The notes beneath the pieces are model-generated. The model saw only the letters and a program-made list of their open reading frames with translations, was not told where the DNA came from and ran no database searches. A DNA stretch of 64,000 nucleotides from Marinobacterium sedimentorum (lineage in GTDB: Bacteria; Pseudomonadota; Gammaproteobacteria; Pseudomonadales; Balneatricaceae), in the NCBI RefSeq assembly GCF_024267675.1, contig NZ_JALDYX010000004.1:1-64000 (forward strand). The letters are read 5' to 3'. Numbering within the stretch: the stretch's first letter is position 1; every line of letters begins with the position of its first letter. Both the position numbers and the translations under genes were made by a program. This document shows positions 21,651 to 30,177 of this stretch, piece after piece.

Positions 21651-22010
21651 ATGAGCGATAAAAAATTGCACCGCGTACTGTTTTGCATCGGTATCAACCA
21701 GAACTTCATGGATGGCACCAAGAGCGAAATGAAAGACGTCTGGATGGCCTTCAGCGCCATGATGCAGGGGATCGCCGAACTGCCGGGCGTCAATGTGCTG
21801 GGCATCATGGACGACGACCGCATCATGGTGGGCCCGTCCCCGAATGCGCCCTGGACCTGCTACATCATGGCCGATGTGCCGGATCTCGAAACCGTGACCG
21901 CCGCCTGCGACTTCTTTCGCAGCACACCGGTGGGCGATGGCACCTACAGCCTGTGGAAGTACTGCCGCGTTGAGGCACGTATCGGGCGCGAACTGGAAGT
22001 GCCGGCCTGA
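21651..22010 (+). CDS. iacB: IacB, small conserved protein of the auxin-degradation cluster
   Basis: This 119-residue protein (MSDKKLHRVLFCIGINQ...) has no catalytic motif I recognise. Its size and position between iacA and iacI match IacB of known clusters. The alpha/beta pattern with DDDRIMVGPSPNAPWTCYIM and DLETVTAACDFF suggests a small ferredoxin-like (dimeric alpha-beta barrel) fold. No function is firmly assigned. A ribosome site (CAGGAGA) lies 7-13 bases before the ATG. Confidence 0.8.
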   Translation: MSDKKLHRVLFCIGINQNFMDGTKSEMKDVWMAFSAMMQGIAELPGVNVLGIMDDDRIMVGPSPNAPWTCYIMADVPDLETVTAACDFFRSTPVGDGTYSLWKYCRVEARIGRELEVPA

Positions 22011-22036
22011 TCGTCGCAGCCGGGGAGGACATCAGC

Positions 22037-22561
22037 ATGAACAGTGAAATGCAGCTGAATCAATTGCGGCAGCGGCTTGATCGTCTTGAAGCGGCGCGCA
22101 GCATCAGCGCCTGCATGCATGAATACATGCATCTGTGTGACCACCTCGATGCAGGCTTTGATCTGGAACCGCTGCTGGCGCTTTTTACCGAGGATGCGAT
22201 CTGGGAAGGGCGGGGCAAGCGTTACGCCGGTACTTTCGGGCGCTGCGAGGGCGCCACAGCGGTGCGGGAGATGTTCACCAAATACACTCGCCCGCCAGCG
22301 CACTTTCGTCTCAACGTGCATTTCCTGACCTCCGAGCGCGTCCGCGTCCAGAGTGAGACCCAGGCGCTGGGAGAGTGGGTGCTGCTGCAAACCGCCACCT
22401 TCGCCGACGGTCGCTCGCAGCTGAGCAGCGCTCGCCTGGAGGTGTGTTTTCGCCACGAGGCCGGTGACTGGAAGATTTGTCATTTTCAGACCGAGAGCCT
22501 GTTCAACCGGCCCATTGAAACGCCCTGGGACGACCCGAAACCCCTGCCTGTACCCGAGTAA
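22037..22561 (+). CDS. iacI: IacI, SnoaL/NTF2-like protein
   Basis: The 174-residue protein has the SnoaL-like NTF2 fold pattern: an N-terminal helix, then ACMHEYMHLCDHLDAGFDLE with a candidate acid/base Asp-His pair, LFTEDAIWEGRGKRYAGTFGRCEG, and a C-terminal GDWKICHFQTESLF strand. Such proteins are small-molecule isomerases, cyclases or hydrolases. In known iac operons IacI lies at this point, between iacB and iacC. It may help in conversion of a hydroxylated indole intermediate (inference). The gene ends 39 bp before iacC. Confidence 0.8.
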   Translation: MNSEMQLNQLRQRLDRLEAARSISACMHEYMHLCDHLDAGFDLEPLLALFTEDAIWEGRGKRYAGTFGRCEGATAVREMFTKYTRPPAHFRLNVHFLTSERVRVQSETQALGEWVLLQTATFADGRSQLSSARLEVCFRHEAGDWKICHFQTESLFNRPIETPWDDPKPLPVPE

Positions 22562-22600
22562 ACACCGGGTGCTGGTAACAGAAGAACAAAGGTCAAGAAC

Positions 22601-23890
22601 ATGAGTGAACTGATTAAGTTGGAAAATATCAGCCTGCGGGCTGCCGATATGGTCGAAGAGGGCCGCGTACACAAGGCGCTGTACTCGGATCCGGAGATCT
22701 TCGAGGAAGAGCTCGACAAGGTGTTCAATAACAGCTGGGTGTTCATCGGCCATGAAAGTGAAGTGCCAGACGTCGGCTCCTTCAAGACCGCCTTTGTCGG
22801 CCGTCAGCCGGTTATTCTCAGCCGCGACCGCAAGAAAAATCTGCACGTGCTGCTGAACCGCTGCCGCCACCGCGGTGCCACCGTCTGCGAAGGCCGCAAG
22901 GGCAAGACCAAGAGTTTCAGCTGCCCCTACCATGGCTGGGGCTACGCGCTGGACGGCGAGCTGCGCTCCCTGCCCAAGCCTGAAGAATATGATGGCGTCA
23001 TCGACAAGTCCGAACTGCCGCTGCAGCGCCTGCGCAGTGAAACATACGCCGGGCTGGTCTTCGCGACCTTCAACGACGCTATCGAGCCGCTGGAAGATTT
23101 CCTCGGCGGTGCCAAAAAGTGGATCAATCTGTTCATGAAGCAGGGCGGCGGTTATCCGCTCAAGGTGCTGGGCGAGCATCGCTTTAGCTTCCCGGGCAAC
23201 TGGAAGATTCAGCTCGAAAACACCACCGACGCCTACCACTTCCCGATTATCCACAAGTCGTTCATTTCGTCTTTGGATGAGCAGGCCGCCGATATTTTTG
23301 ATTTCCTCGACGGTGAGGGTTTTGTCGAGGATCTGGGCAATGGCCACAGCGTGATGGTGATGATTCCGGAGCTGACGGATCTTGAGGAAAACCTCGATGA
23401 GCCCATTCCGGATCGCTTCCAGGCCCTGGCCGATGAGCTGGCCGCCGAAGGCCGTTCGGACGATGAAATCCGTCGCCTGGTGCGCGCGGTACACGGCACT
23501 GGTTTCAACCTTAACCTGTTTCCGAACGTGTCCTGCTCCATGGCGTTCTTCCGCGTCATGCGTCCGGTCTCGGCCAGCGAAACCGAAATTCAGCACGTGG
23601 CCCTCGGGGGCGAAGGTGCGCCTGCGCCCTTTAACCGCAAGCGCATGCGCCTGCACGAACATTTCCAGGGCCCCATGGGCTTCGGTACGCCGGATGACGG
23701 CGAAGCCTGGGAACGGGTGCAAAAAGGCTCGATGGCCGGTCCCGATGGCTGGATCCTGGTTAACCGTGGCCTCAATAACCTGCATAGGTCGCCTGACGGC
23801 AATGTTGCCGGGGCTGTCTGCTCCGAGACCGGCATGCGTGCCGCCTACCGTCAGTACAAGGCTGTCATGGCCGCCGGCGAGGAGAAGTAA
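22601..23890 (+). CDS. iacC: Rieske dioxygenase large subunit IacC
   Basis: IacC is the catalytic alpha subunit of the ring-hydroxylating dioxygenase that takes the oxindole intermediate toward catechol. The Rieske [2Fe-2S] ligands Cys88, His90, Cys108 and His111 (CRHRG and CPYHGW) are intact. The mononuclear iron site shows Asp210, His213 and His218 in NTTDAYHFPIIH. The length of 429 residues is normal for the family. Partner genes iacD (3 bp on) and iacF complete the three-part enzyme. Confidence 0.92.
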   Translation: MSELIKLENISLRAADMVEEGRVHKALYSDPEIFEEELDKVFNNSWVFIGHESEVPDVGSFKTAFVGRQPVILSRDRKKNLHVLLNRCRHRGATVCEGRKGKTKSFSCPYHGWGYALDGELRSLPKPEEYDGVIDKSELPLQRLRSETYAGLVFATFNDAIEPLEDFLGGAKKWINLFMKQGGGYPLKVLGEHRFSFPGNWKIQLENTTDAYHFPIIHKSFISSLDEQAADIFDFLDGEGFVEDLGNGHSVMVMIPELTDLEENLDEPIPDRFQALADELAAEGRSDDEIRRLVRAVHGTGFNLNLFPNVSCSMAFFRVMRPVSASETEIQHVALGGEGAPAPFNRKRMRLHEHFQGPMGFGTPDDGEAWERVQKGSMAGPDGWILVNRGLNNLHRSPDGNVAGAVCSETGMRAAYRQYKAVMAAGEEK

Positions 23891-23893
23891 GCG

Positions 23894-24376
23894 ATGAAAC
23901 TGCACACACAGCTGCTCAATGACGTTACGGCTTTCATCTGGCACGAAGCGGATCTGCTGGATCACAAGTGCTACCAGGCCTGGCTCGATCTCTGGACCGA
24001 TAACGGCCTCTATATAGTGCCGGCCGATCTGGACGCCACTGATTACGAAAGTACCCTGAATCTGGCGCTGGATGATTCCGCCATGCGCCGCATGCGTGTG
24101 GCGCGCCTCGAAAGCGGCGAGTCGGTCTCCGCCAAGGCGACGATGAATACCCTGCGCATGCTGTCCCGGGTGCGCGTGCTGGAGGCGGGTGATGACCTGG
24201 TGGTTGTGCGCTGTGCCCAGACGCTGAACGAGATGCGTCACGGCGCGCTGGTGACCTATCCGGCGGACGTTGAATATCACCTGCGCCCCGGTGAGCAGGG
24301 CTTTCGCATTGAACGCAAAGTGGTGAAGCTGCTGCACGCTGACAGCTTCCTGCGCACTGTCAGCTTTATATTCTGA
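23894..24376 (+). CDS. iacD: Rieske dioxygenase small subunit IacD
   Basis: The 160-residue protein has the cone-shaped beta-subunit pattern: an N-terminal EADLLDHKCYQAWLDLWTDNGLY helix-strand, DDSAMRRMRVARLESG in the middle, and the closing strand FRIERKVVKLLHADSF. Beta subunits build the alpha3beta3 assembly and rarely touch chemistry. It follows iacC by 3 bp and precedes iacE by 11 bp. Confidence 0.9.
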   Translation: MKLHTQLLNDVTAFIWHEADLLDHKCYQAWLDLWTDNGLYIVPADLDATDYESTLNLALDDSAMRRMRVARLESGESVSAKATMNTLRMLSRVRVLEAGDDLVVVRCAQTLNEMRHGALVTYPADVEYHLRPGEQGFRIERKVVKLLHADSFLRTVSFIF

Positions 24377-24387
24377 GGAGGCACGAC

Positions 24388-25143
24388 ATGGGCAACTCAA
24401 CCGAACCACAGGTCGCGCTGGTTACCGGCGCCGCCCAGGGGCTGGGCTTTGCCATCGCGGCAAGGCTGCACGGGGCGGGATATCGCGTTGTACTCAGTGA
24501 TCGTTCCCTGGCGGCGGCGCAAGGTGCCGCCCGGGACCTGGATGCCAGCGGTGCCACCGTTATGCCCCTGGCACTGGACGTTGCCCGCAAGGCTGATTTT
24601 GAAGCGGCGCTGGCGGCGGTACAGGCACGCTGGGGCAGTATTCAGGTGCTGGTCAATAACGCCGCGCTTACCCGCGCGACACCGGTGATGGCGATTTCCG
24701 CACAGGAATTTGCCGAGGTCGTGAACGTCAATCTGGGGGGGACCTTTGCAGGTTCTCAGGTGCTGGGCGCCCATATGGCGCAACAGGGCTATGGTCGCAT
24801 CATCAACATGGCGTCCCTGGCCGGGCAGAACGGCGGCACTTCCACCGGGGCGCACTACGCCGCGTCCAAGGGCGGAATTATTACCCTGACCAAAATTTTC
24901 GCCCGGGAGCTGGCGGCTCAGGGGGTGACGGTCAATGCCATAGCCCCAGGCCCGATCGACTCCCCAATGGTCAAGGCGCTGGTGCCCGAGGAACGGCTGC
25001 CCGGGTTGCTGGCGGCCATACCGGTTGGCAGGCTGGGCGAAGCCGATTTCATCGCTGACATGGTGGTGCAACTGGCGCGTCCTGAAGCCTATTTCACTAC
25101 TGGCACCACCCTGGACATCAACGGTGGCATCTACCTGCGCTGA
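24388..25143 (+). CDS. iacE: Short-chain dehydrogenase IacE
   Basis: This classical SDR of 251 residues has the cofactor motif TGAAQGLG (13-20), NNAA (90-93) and the catalytic Ser143, Tyr157 and Lys161. In the Iac pathway IacE works with the early hydroxylated indole-acetate intermediates; the exact step is still discussed. An AGGAGG ribosome site precedes the ATG. The gene lies 11 bp after iacD and 10 bp before iacF. Confidence 0.88.
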   Translation: MGNSTEPQVALVTGAAQGLGFAIAARLHGAGYRVVLSDRSLAAAQGAARDLDASGATVMPLALDVARKADFEAALAAVQARWGSIQVLVNNAALTRATPVMAISAQEFAEVVNVNLGGTFAGSQVLGAHMAQQGYGRIINMASLAGQNGGTSTGAHYAASKGGIITLTKIFARELAAQGVTVNAIAPGPIDSPMVKALVPEERLPGLLAAIPVGRLGEADFIADMVVQLARPEAYFTTGTTLDINGGIYLR

Positions 25144-25153
25144 GGAGACTCCC

Positions 25154-26116
25154 ATGACCATGCATACAACCGACACTATCAAAGTGCGCCTGAACCGGCG
25201 CGAGAACGCGACCGATGATGTCGCGGTACTCGAACTGGCGGCGGCGGATGGCGCTGCGCTGCCTGCATTCGAGGCCGGTGCTCATATCGACCTGATGCTG
25301 GCGCCGGGCCTGATCCGTCAGTACTCCCTCAGCAATGCGCCGGGGGAGGCGGTGTACCGCCTCGGCATTCTCAACGATCCCAATTCCCGTGGCGGTTCCG
25401 TCCATGTTCACGCCAACCTCGAGGAAGGCTGTGAGATCGAGATCAGCGCCCCGCGCAATCATTTTCCGCTCTCCCCGGATGCGGCCCATAGCCTGCTGAT
25501 CGGCGGCGGTATTGGCATTACGCCTATGATCGCCATGGCCTATGCGCTGCGGGCGTCGGGCGCCTCGTTTGAGCTGCACTACTGCAGCCGCAGCGAATCC
25601 AAGGCGGCTTTTCTGGCAGAGCTTGCGCGCGAATTTGGTGACCGGCTGGTACTGCATTTCGACGATGCCGGCGACGCGCAGCGCCTCGACCCGGTGGCTC
25701 TGTGCAAGGGATCGGTTGCGGGCTCGCATCTGTATGTCTGTGGCCCGGGCGGCTTTATGGACTGGGTCATCGGCAGCGGGCGCGAGGCCGGCTTGCCGGA
25801 GCCGCAGATTCACTTCGAATACTTCAGTGCCGAGGTGGATACCGCGGGCGAGGCGTTCGAGGTTGTGGCGGCCCAGAGCGGTGTCACTGTTCAGGTGGGT
25901 GGCGGTCAGACCATCGCTCAGGCGCTCAAGGCGGCTGGGGTCAAGGTGGAGCTGTCCTGCGAACAGGGAGTCTGTGGTTCCTGCATCTGCGATGTCCTCG
26001 AAGGGGTGCCGGATCACCGCGATCATTTTTTGAGTGAAGAGGAAAAAGACGACAACGACCAAATGGCCCCCTGCTGTTCGCGGGCGAAAACGGAACGACT
26101 GGTACTCGATATCTGA
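25154..26116 (+). CDS. iacF: Dioxygenase reductase IacF (FMN plus [2Fe-2S])
   Basis: IacF passes electrons from NAD(P)H to the IacC Rieske centre. The ATG at 25154 gives 320 residues; the open frame runs upstream through iacE but a GAGGAGA ribosome site favours this start. Domains in order: flavin-binding barrel with RQYSLSNAPG (55-64), NAD(P) domain with IGGGIGITPMIAMA (117-130) and CGPGGFMDWV (197-206), and a C-terminal plant-type ferredoxin with Cys269, Cys274, Cys277 and Cys307. This is the phthalate dioxygenase reductase layout. Confidence 0.92.
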   Translation: MTMHTTDTIKVRLNRRENATDDVAVLELAAADGAALPAFEAGAHIDLMLAPGLIRQYSLSNAPGEAVYRLGILNDPNSRGGSVHVHANLEEGCEIEISAPRNHFPLSPDAAHSLLIGGGIGITPMIAMAYALRASGASFELHYCSRSESKAAFLAELAREFGDRLVLHFDDAGDAQRLDPVALCKGSVAGSHLYVCGPGGFMDWVIGSGREAGLPEPQIHFEYFSAEVDTAGEAFEVVAAQSGVTVQVGGGQTIAQALKAAGVKVELSCEQGVCGSCICDVLEGVPDHRDHFLSEEEKDDNDQMAPCCSRAKTERLVLDI

Positions 26117-26186
26117 GCGGAATCCTCGCCGCAGATGCTGCGGCGGATCTGTTTGAATTCACAGGCAAACCACGACGGTGAAAATA

Positions 26187-27194
26187 ATGAAAAAAGTACT
26201 TCAACTTGGTATTACCCTGACTTTGGCGCTGGGCTCGCTGGCGGCCCAGGCGGAAGCGACGCGTCTGACGATGTCCTCCTGGTTGCCGTCCGGACACCCG
26301 CTGGTAACGGATGTTTTCAAACCCTGGATCGACGATGTCAAAACGGCTACCCAAGGGCGCGTTGAAATTGTGCTGCTGCCGGCGCCGCTGGGCCATCCGA
26401 AGATGCATTACGACATTGTGCGCGATGGTCAGGCGGATATTGCCTACAGTGTCAGCGGCTATACGCCGGGTCGTTTCAAGCTGACCGAGATGTTTGAACT
26501 GCCATTCTCCGGCGACAGTGCCGAGGCAACCTCAGTGGCGGCCTGGACGGTGTATCAGAAGTACTTCGCCAAGGCCGGTGAATACAAGGATGTGCAACTG
26601 CTGGGGCTCTTTACCAATGGCGCCGGGCAGTTGCATAACAGCCAGCATGCGGTGCGCCGCATGGCTGATGTCGATGGCATGAAGCTGCGGGTGGCCGGCG
26701 GTGCCGCCAAGGATATCGTGGAAGCGCTGGGTGCTGTGCCGCTGCAAAAGCCGGTATCGAGTTCCTATGAGCTGATTTCCAATGGCGTGGCTGATGGAAC
26801 CCTGTTTCCGGTGGAGTCCGTGCTCAGTTTCAACCTGCAGGACATCACCCGCTACACCACCAGTGTCCCCGGCGGTTTGTTTAACACCACTCTGTTTCTG
26901 GCCATGAACAAGGAGCGCTTCAGCAGCCTGTCGGCAGAGGATCAGGCGGCCATCATGGCGGTCTCCGGCGAAGCCTTTTCCCACCGTTCCGGTCGCATGT
27001 TTGACCTGCGCGAGGCCGAGGTAACGCAGGCGCTGCGCAAGAACGGCAACGAAATCGATGTGGCCGATGCCGCTTTTGTTGATGAGATTCGCACCGCGAC
27101 CGCACCTATCACCCAGGAATGGCTCGATGACGTCAAGGATAAAGGGGTTGATGTCGAGGCCGCCATGGTTGAATACCTCGAGCTGGTGCACTGA
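26187..27194 (+). CDS. TRAP transporter substrate-binding protein (DctP type)
   Basis: The 335-residue secreted protein has a Sec signal peptide (MKKVLQLGITLTLALGSLAAQA) and the DctP fold, with the family arginine region MKLRVAGGAAKDIVEALGAVP near 170-190. TRAP binding proteins deliver organic acids, often carboxylates, to an ion-driven permease. An alternative GTG start at 26178 adds three residues. It lies 71 bp after iacF, followed at 17 bp by the small membrane subunit. Operon context points to IAA or a related aromatic acid as ligand (inference). Confidence 0.92.
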   Translation: MKKVLQLGITLTLALGSLAAQAEATRLTMSSWLPSGHPLVTDVFKPWIDDVKTATQGRVEIVLLPAPLGHPKMHYDIVRDGQADIAYSVSGYTPGRFKLTEMFELPFSGDSAEATSVAAWTVYQKYFAKAGEYKDVQLLGLFTNGAGQLHNSQHAVRRMADVDGMKLRVAGGAAKDIVEALGAVPLQKPVSSSYELISNGVADGTLFPVESVLSFNLQDITRYTTSVPGGLFNTTLFLAMNKERFSSLSAEDQAAIMAVSGEAFSHRSGRMFDLREAEVTQALRKNGNEIDVADAAFVDEIRTATAPITQEWLDDVKDKGVDVEAAMVEYLELVH

Positions 27195-27211
27195 CAGCAG
27201 GAGACAAGGCA

Positions 27212-27733
27212 ATGACAAGCGCTGTTAGGTGTAAGCCGGGCTGGCTCCGGTCGTGTGAAAGCGTCAATAGCTGGATTCTGGGGAGTTGCGCGGCGATCGT
27301 GCTGTTTTCGCTGATGGCGATGACCCTGATTGATGTGGCCGGACGCTACCTGTTCTCGGCGCCCTTGAGCGGGGCTTTCGAGGTCACCGAAATGATGCTG
27401 GCGGCGCTGATTTTTCTTGGCCTGCCCTTGGTGACGGCCCGCGGCGGTCATGTTGCGGTGGATCTGCTGGACTCCATGCTGCCGGCTTGCGTACGGGCCG
27501 TGCAGGGCTTTGTGATTGATCTGATCAATGTGCTGGCATTCGGTGTATTTGCCTGGGTGCTGTGGGAGCTGGCGTTCAAAACCTATGGCTACGAAGACAC
27601 CACCTCGGTGCTGGAAATTCCCTACGCAGGTCTTGTGTTCCTTATGGCGGTGACCACGACGCTCTCAGTCATGGTGCTGGCACTGAAGCTGCTCTACCGC
27701 ATTGACGATGTACCGTCGCAAGGGGAATTCTGA
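27212..27733 (+). CDS. TRAP transporter small membrane subunit (DctQ type)
   Basis: The 173-residue protein has four membrane helices, the first at about residues 22-45, and the DctQ-like segment VAGRYLFSAPLSGAFEVTE. It pairs with the large subunit, whose start codon overlaps this stop (TGATGG at 27731). A GCAGGAGA ribosome site precedes the ATG. Confidence 0.9.
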   Translation: MTSAVRCKPGWLRSCESVNSWILGSCAAIVLFSLMAMTLIDVAGRYLFSAPLSGAFEVTEMMLAALIFLGLPLVTARGGHVAVDLLDSMLPACVRAVQGFVIDLINVLAFGVFAWVLWELAFKTYGYEDTTSVLEIPYAGLVFLMAVTTTLSVMVLALKLLYRIDDVPSQGEF

Positions 27734-29049
27734 TGGAAGCGAGTCTGATCGGTTTTGCAGCGCTGCTGGTGCTGATCCTGGCGCGAGTCCCGCTGGGCAT
27801 TGCGATGGGGGGTGTCGGTGCTGTCGGCTTCGCGCTGATGCAGCAGATCGAATACGGTAATCCGCGCGGCTGGGATACGGCACTGAATATGATTGCCCAC
27901 ACGGCCTTCGATACCGGGCTGGCCTATGGGCTGTCGGTGGTGCCCCTGTTCCTGCTGATGGGCAATCTGATTACCGAGTCTGGCATGTCGCGCGAGCTTT
28001 ACCGTGCCTCCAATGCCTTTCTTGGGCATTTCAAGGGCGGTCTGGCGCTTGCAACAGTGGTTGCCTGCGGGGCTTTCTCAGCGGTGTGTGGCAGCTCCAT
28101 GGCCACCGCGGCGACCATGTCCAAGGTCGCCATGCCGTCCATGCGCCAGTACAAATATTGCGATGGTCTGGCGACCGGCGCTATTGCGGCGGGCGGCACC
28201 CTTGGCATTCTGATACCGCCCAGTGTGATGCTGGTGATGTACGGTCTGATGACAGAAACAGATATCGGCAGTCTGTTTATTGCGGGTCTCCTGCCGGGGT
28301 TGATTGGCATAATTTTCTACCTTGGTGCCGTGGCGGTTACCGTGCGGCTCAAGCCCGGAACCGGGCCTGCGGGCGAACGTGCCAACTGGCGTGAACGCGC
28401 AGCGGCACTAAAGGGTGTCTGGGGTATTGGCCTGATCTTCATCGTTATCATGGGGGGCATCTACAGCGGCATCTGCACGCCTACCGAGGCGGCCGGTATG
28501 GGGGCGGGGGGGGCGCTGATTATCGCAGTGATGCGCGGCAATTTCAGCCTTGACCTGCTGCGCCGTTCGCTGACCGGTGCTGCGAGTACCACTGCCATGC
28601 TGTTCTTCCTGTTTATAGGCGCGGTGATCTTCTCCAACTTTATCAACCTGACCGGCATGCCGACACAGCTGACCGACTGGGTCATGGGGCAGGGCTTTAG
28701 CCCCTTTACGGTGATTCTGGTGCTTATTGCCATTTATCTGCTGCTCGGCTGTGTACTTGAAAGCATGTCAATGATCCTGCTTACGGTGCCGGTGTTCTAT
28801 CCCCTGGTGCAGGCCATGGGCATGGATCTGATCTGGTTCGGTATCCTGGTGGTCGTGGTCACTGAAATCAGTCTGATTACACCGCCCGTTGGCATGAATG
28901 TCTTCGTGCTGCGCGGCATGATGCCGGATGTGTCGCTCGCGACCATCTTTCGCGGTGTGACACCTTTCTGGCTGGCCGATATCTGCCGCCTGGCACTGAT
29001 TGCCCTGGTGCCATCGATCTCACTGCTGCTGCCCCATGCGCTGAGCTGA
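27733..29049 (+). CDS. TRAP transporter large permease subunit (DctM type)
   Basis: The 438-residue integral membrane protein has about 12 hydrophobic segments and DctM hallmarks: CGAFSAVCGSSMATAATMSK near 116-135, AAGGTLGILIPPSVMLVMYG near 152-171, and SLITPPVGMNVFVLRG near 380-395. It forms the ion-coupled channel of the tripartite transporter. It separates iacF from iacG, with 135 bp before iacG. Confidence 0.93.
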   Translation: MEASLIGFAALLVLILARVPLGIAMGGVGAVGFALMQQIEYGNPRGWDTALNMIAHTAFDTGLAYGLSVVPLFLLMGNLITESGMSRELYRASNAFLGHFKGGLALATVVACGAFSAVCGSSMATAATMSKVAMPSMRQYKYCDGLATGAIAAGGTLGILIPPSVMLVMYGLMTETDIGSLFIAGLLPGLIGIIFYLGAVAVTVRLKPGTGPAGERANWRERAAALKGVWGIGLIFIVIMGGIYSGICTPTEAAGMGAGGALIIAVMRGNFSLDLLRRSLTGAASTTAMLFFLFIGAVIFSNFINLTGMPTQLTDWVMGQGFSPFTVILVLIAIYLLLGCVLESMSMILLTVPVFYPLVQAMGMDLIWFGILVVVVTEISLITPPVGMNVFVLRGMMPDVSLATIFRGVTPFWLADICRLALIALVPSISLLLPHALS

Positions 29050-29184
29050 GGGCTAAGCGCAAGGGCCGGCGCTGCACAAACAGATCCTGCAATACCATTG
29101 ATTCGCCTGATGTCAGGTGAACGGGCTTCCCTGCGCCAAAAAGGCGCAGGAGAGGTCGAATCTTCCAATAATCTAGGAGGCCTT

Positions 29185-30102
29185 ATGAGCTTCGATCCCA
29201 AGGATTTCCGCCGTGCGCTGGGCAAGTTTCCCACCGGCGTGACCGTGATTACCACTCAGGACAAGCAGGGCGAATGGATTGGCGTTACCGCCAGCAGTTT
29301 CAACTCGGTCTCGATTGATCCGCCGCTGGTGCTCTGGAGCATCGACAAGGGGGCCTTCAGCCTGGAAGCCTTCACTCAGGGTGAGTACTTTGCCGTCAAC
29401 GTACTGCGTAACGATCAGGTTGATATGTCCAACCGCTTTGCCCGCCGTGGCGAGGACAAGTTTGCCGGCCTGAAAGTGCGCACCGGCGAGCAGGGCTGCC
29501 CGCTGTTGCCGGATGTGGCGGCTGCATTTGAGTGCCGCACCTGGAATGTCTACGAAGGCGGCGATCACCTGATCATCGTCGGTGAAGTGCTGGACTACAG
29601 CTACGGCGACAATGCGAGTTCCCTGGTGTTCCACGATGGCCGCTATGCGGTGCCTGAGGTGCATCCCGCGGTAAAAGCGCCGGCCCAGTCCCTCCAGGCG
29701 CGCGGCTGTCTTGGCGACAACCTGCTCTATCTGCTGCGCCAGACTCTGGCGGCCTACCGCGAGGATTTTTATCCGCGCCTGACGCATTTTGGTCTTACAA
29801 CCGAAGAGTGGCGGGTACTGACACTGCTGGCCGATATCAAGTCGCTGGATGCAGCCAGCATTGCCGAACAGGTTTCCCAGCCGCTCAAGGCCTTGCTGGA
29901 AACCGGAGAGTGGCTGCAGGACAAGGGCCTGGTCAGTGTGCTGGACGAGCAGTTCGAGCTGACGGAAAAGGGTGCCGGTGTGGCGAATCAGCTGCTGGAC
30001 ATGGCGATCGAGCATGAACAGCAGGCCCTGGGCTGCCTGTCGGGCACGCAACGTGCGGCGCTCAAGGACAGCCTGAAAAGCCTGTCCGAGTCACTGGGCT
30101 AA
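29185..30102 (+). CDS. iacG: Flavin reductase IacG fused to a MarR-like C-terminal domain
   Basis: The N-terminal ~165 residues are a flavin reductase (HpaC-like) with LGKFPTGVTVITT and GVTASSFNSVSIDPPLVLWS, supplying reduced flavin to IacA. Residues ~175-300 form a helical MarR-like domain (LTTEEWRVLTLLADIKSLDAASIAEQVSQPLKALLETGEWLQDKGLV). The same architecture occurs in the reductase component of Acinetobacter baumannii 4-hydroxyphenylacetate hydroxylase, where that domain restrains the reductase until substrate binds. By analogy this one may be gated by IAA (inference). The start at 29185 has a perfect AGGAGG site. Confidence 0.88.
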   Translation: MSFDPKDFRRALGKFPTGVTVITTQDKQGEWIGVTASSFNSVSIDPPLVLWSIDKGAFSLEAFTQGEYFAVNVLRNDQVDMSNRFARRGEDKFAGLKVRTGEQGCPLLPDVAAAFECRTWNVYEGGDHLIIVGEVLDYSYGDNASSLVFHDGRYAVPEVHPAVKAPAQSLQARGCLGDNLLYLLRQTLAAYREDFYPRLTHFGLTTEEWRVLTLLADIKSLDAASIAEQVSQPLKALLETGEWLQDKGLVSVLDEQFELTEKGAGVANQLLDMAIEHEQQALGCLSGTQRAALKDSLKSLSESLG

Positions 30103-30177
30103 TATCCCGGCGGTTCGGTTGGCTAGGGGGGCGGATCACACTTTCTAAACGAGAGTCTTGGAGCAGGAGGCAGAGTC

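Noticed and set aside
21944-24409. Long open frame (821 codons) on the minus strand opposite iacI, iacC and iacD
   Set aside because: It lies entirely antisense to well-supported genes with intact Rieske and NTF2-like motifs; its translation is low-complexity (His/Gln-rich), typical of reverse-frame shadows in GC-rich DNA.
25025-25153. Extended N-terminus of IacF (43 codons upstream, overlapping iacE)
   Set aside because: The extension runs out of frame through the end of iacE and has no family resemblance; the ATG at 25154 has a good ribosome site.
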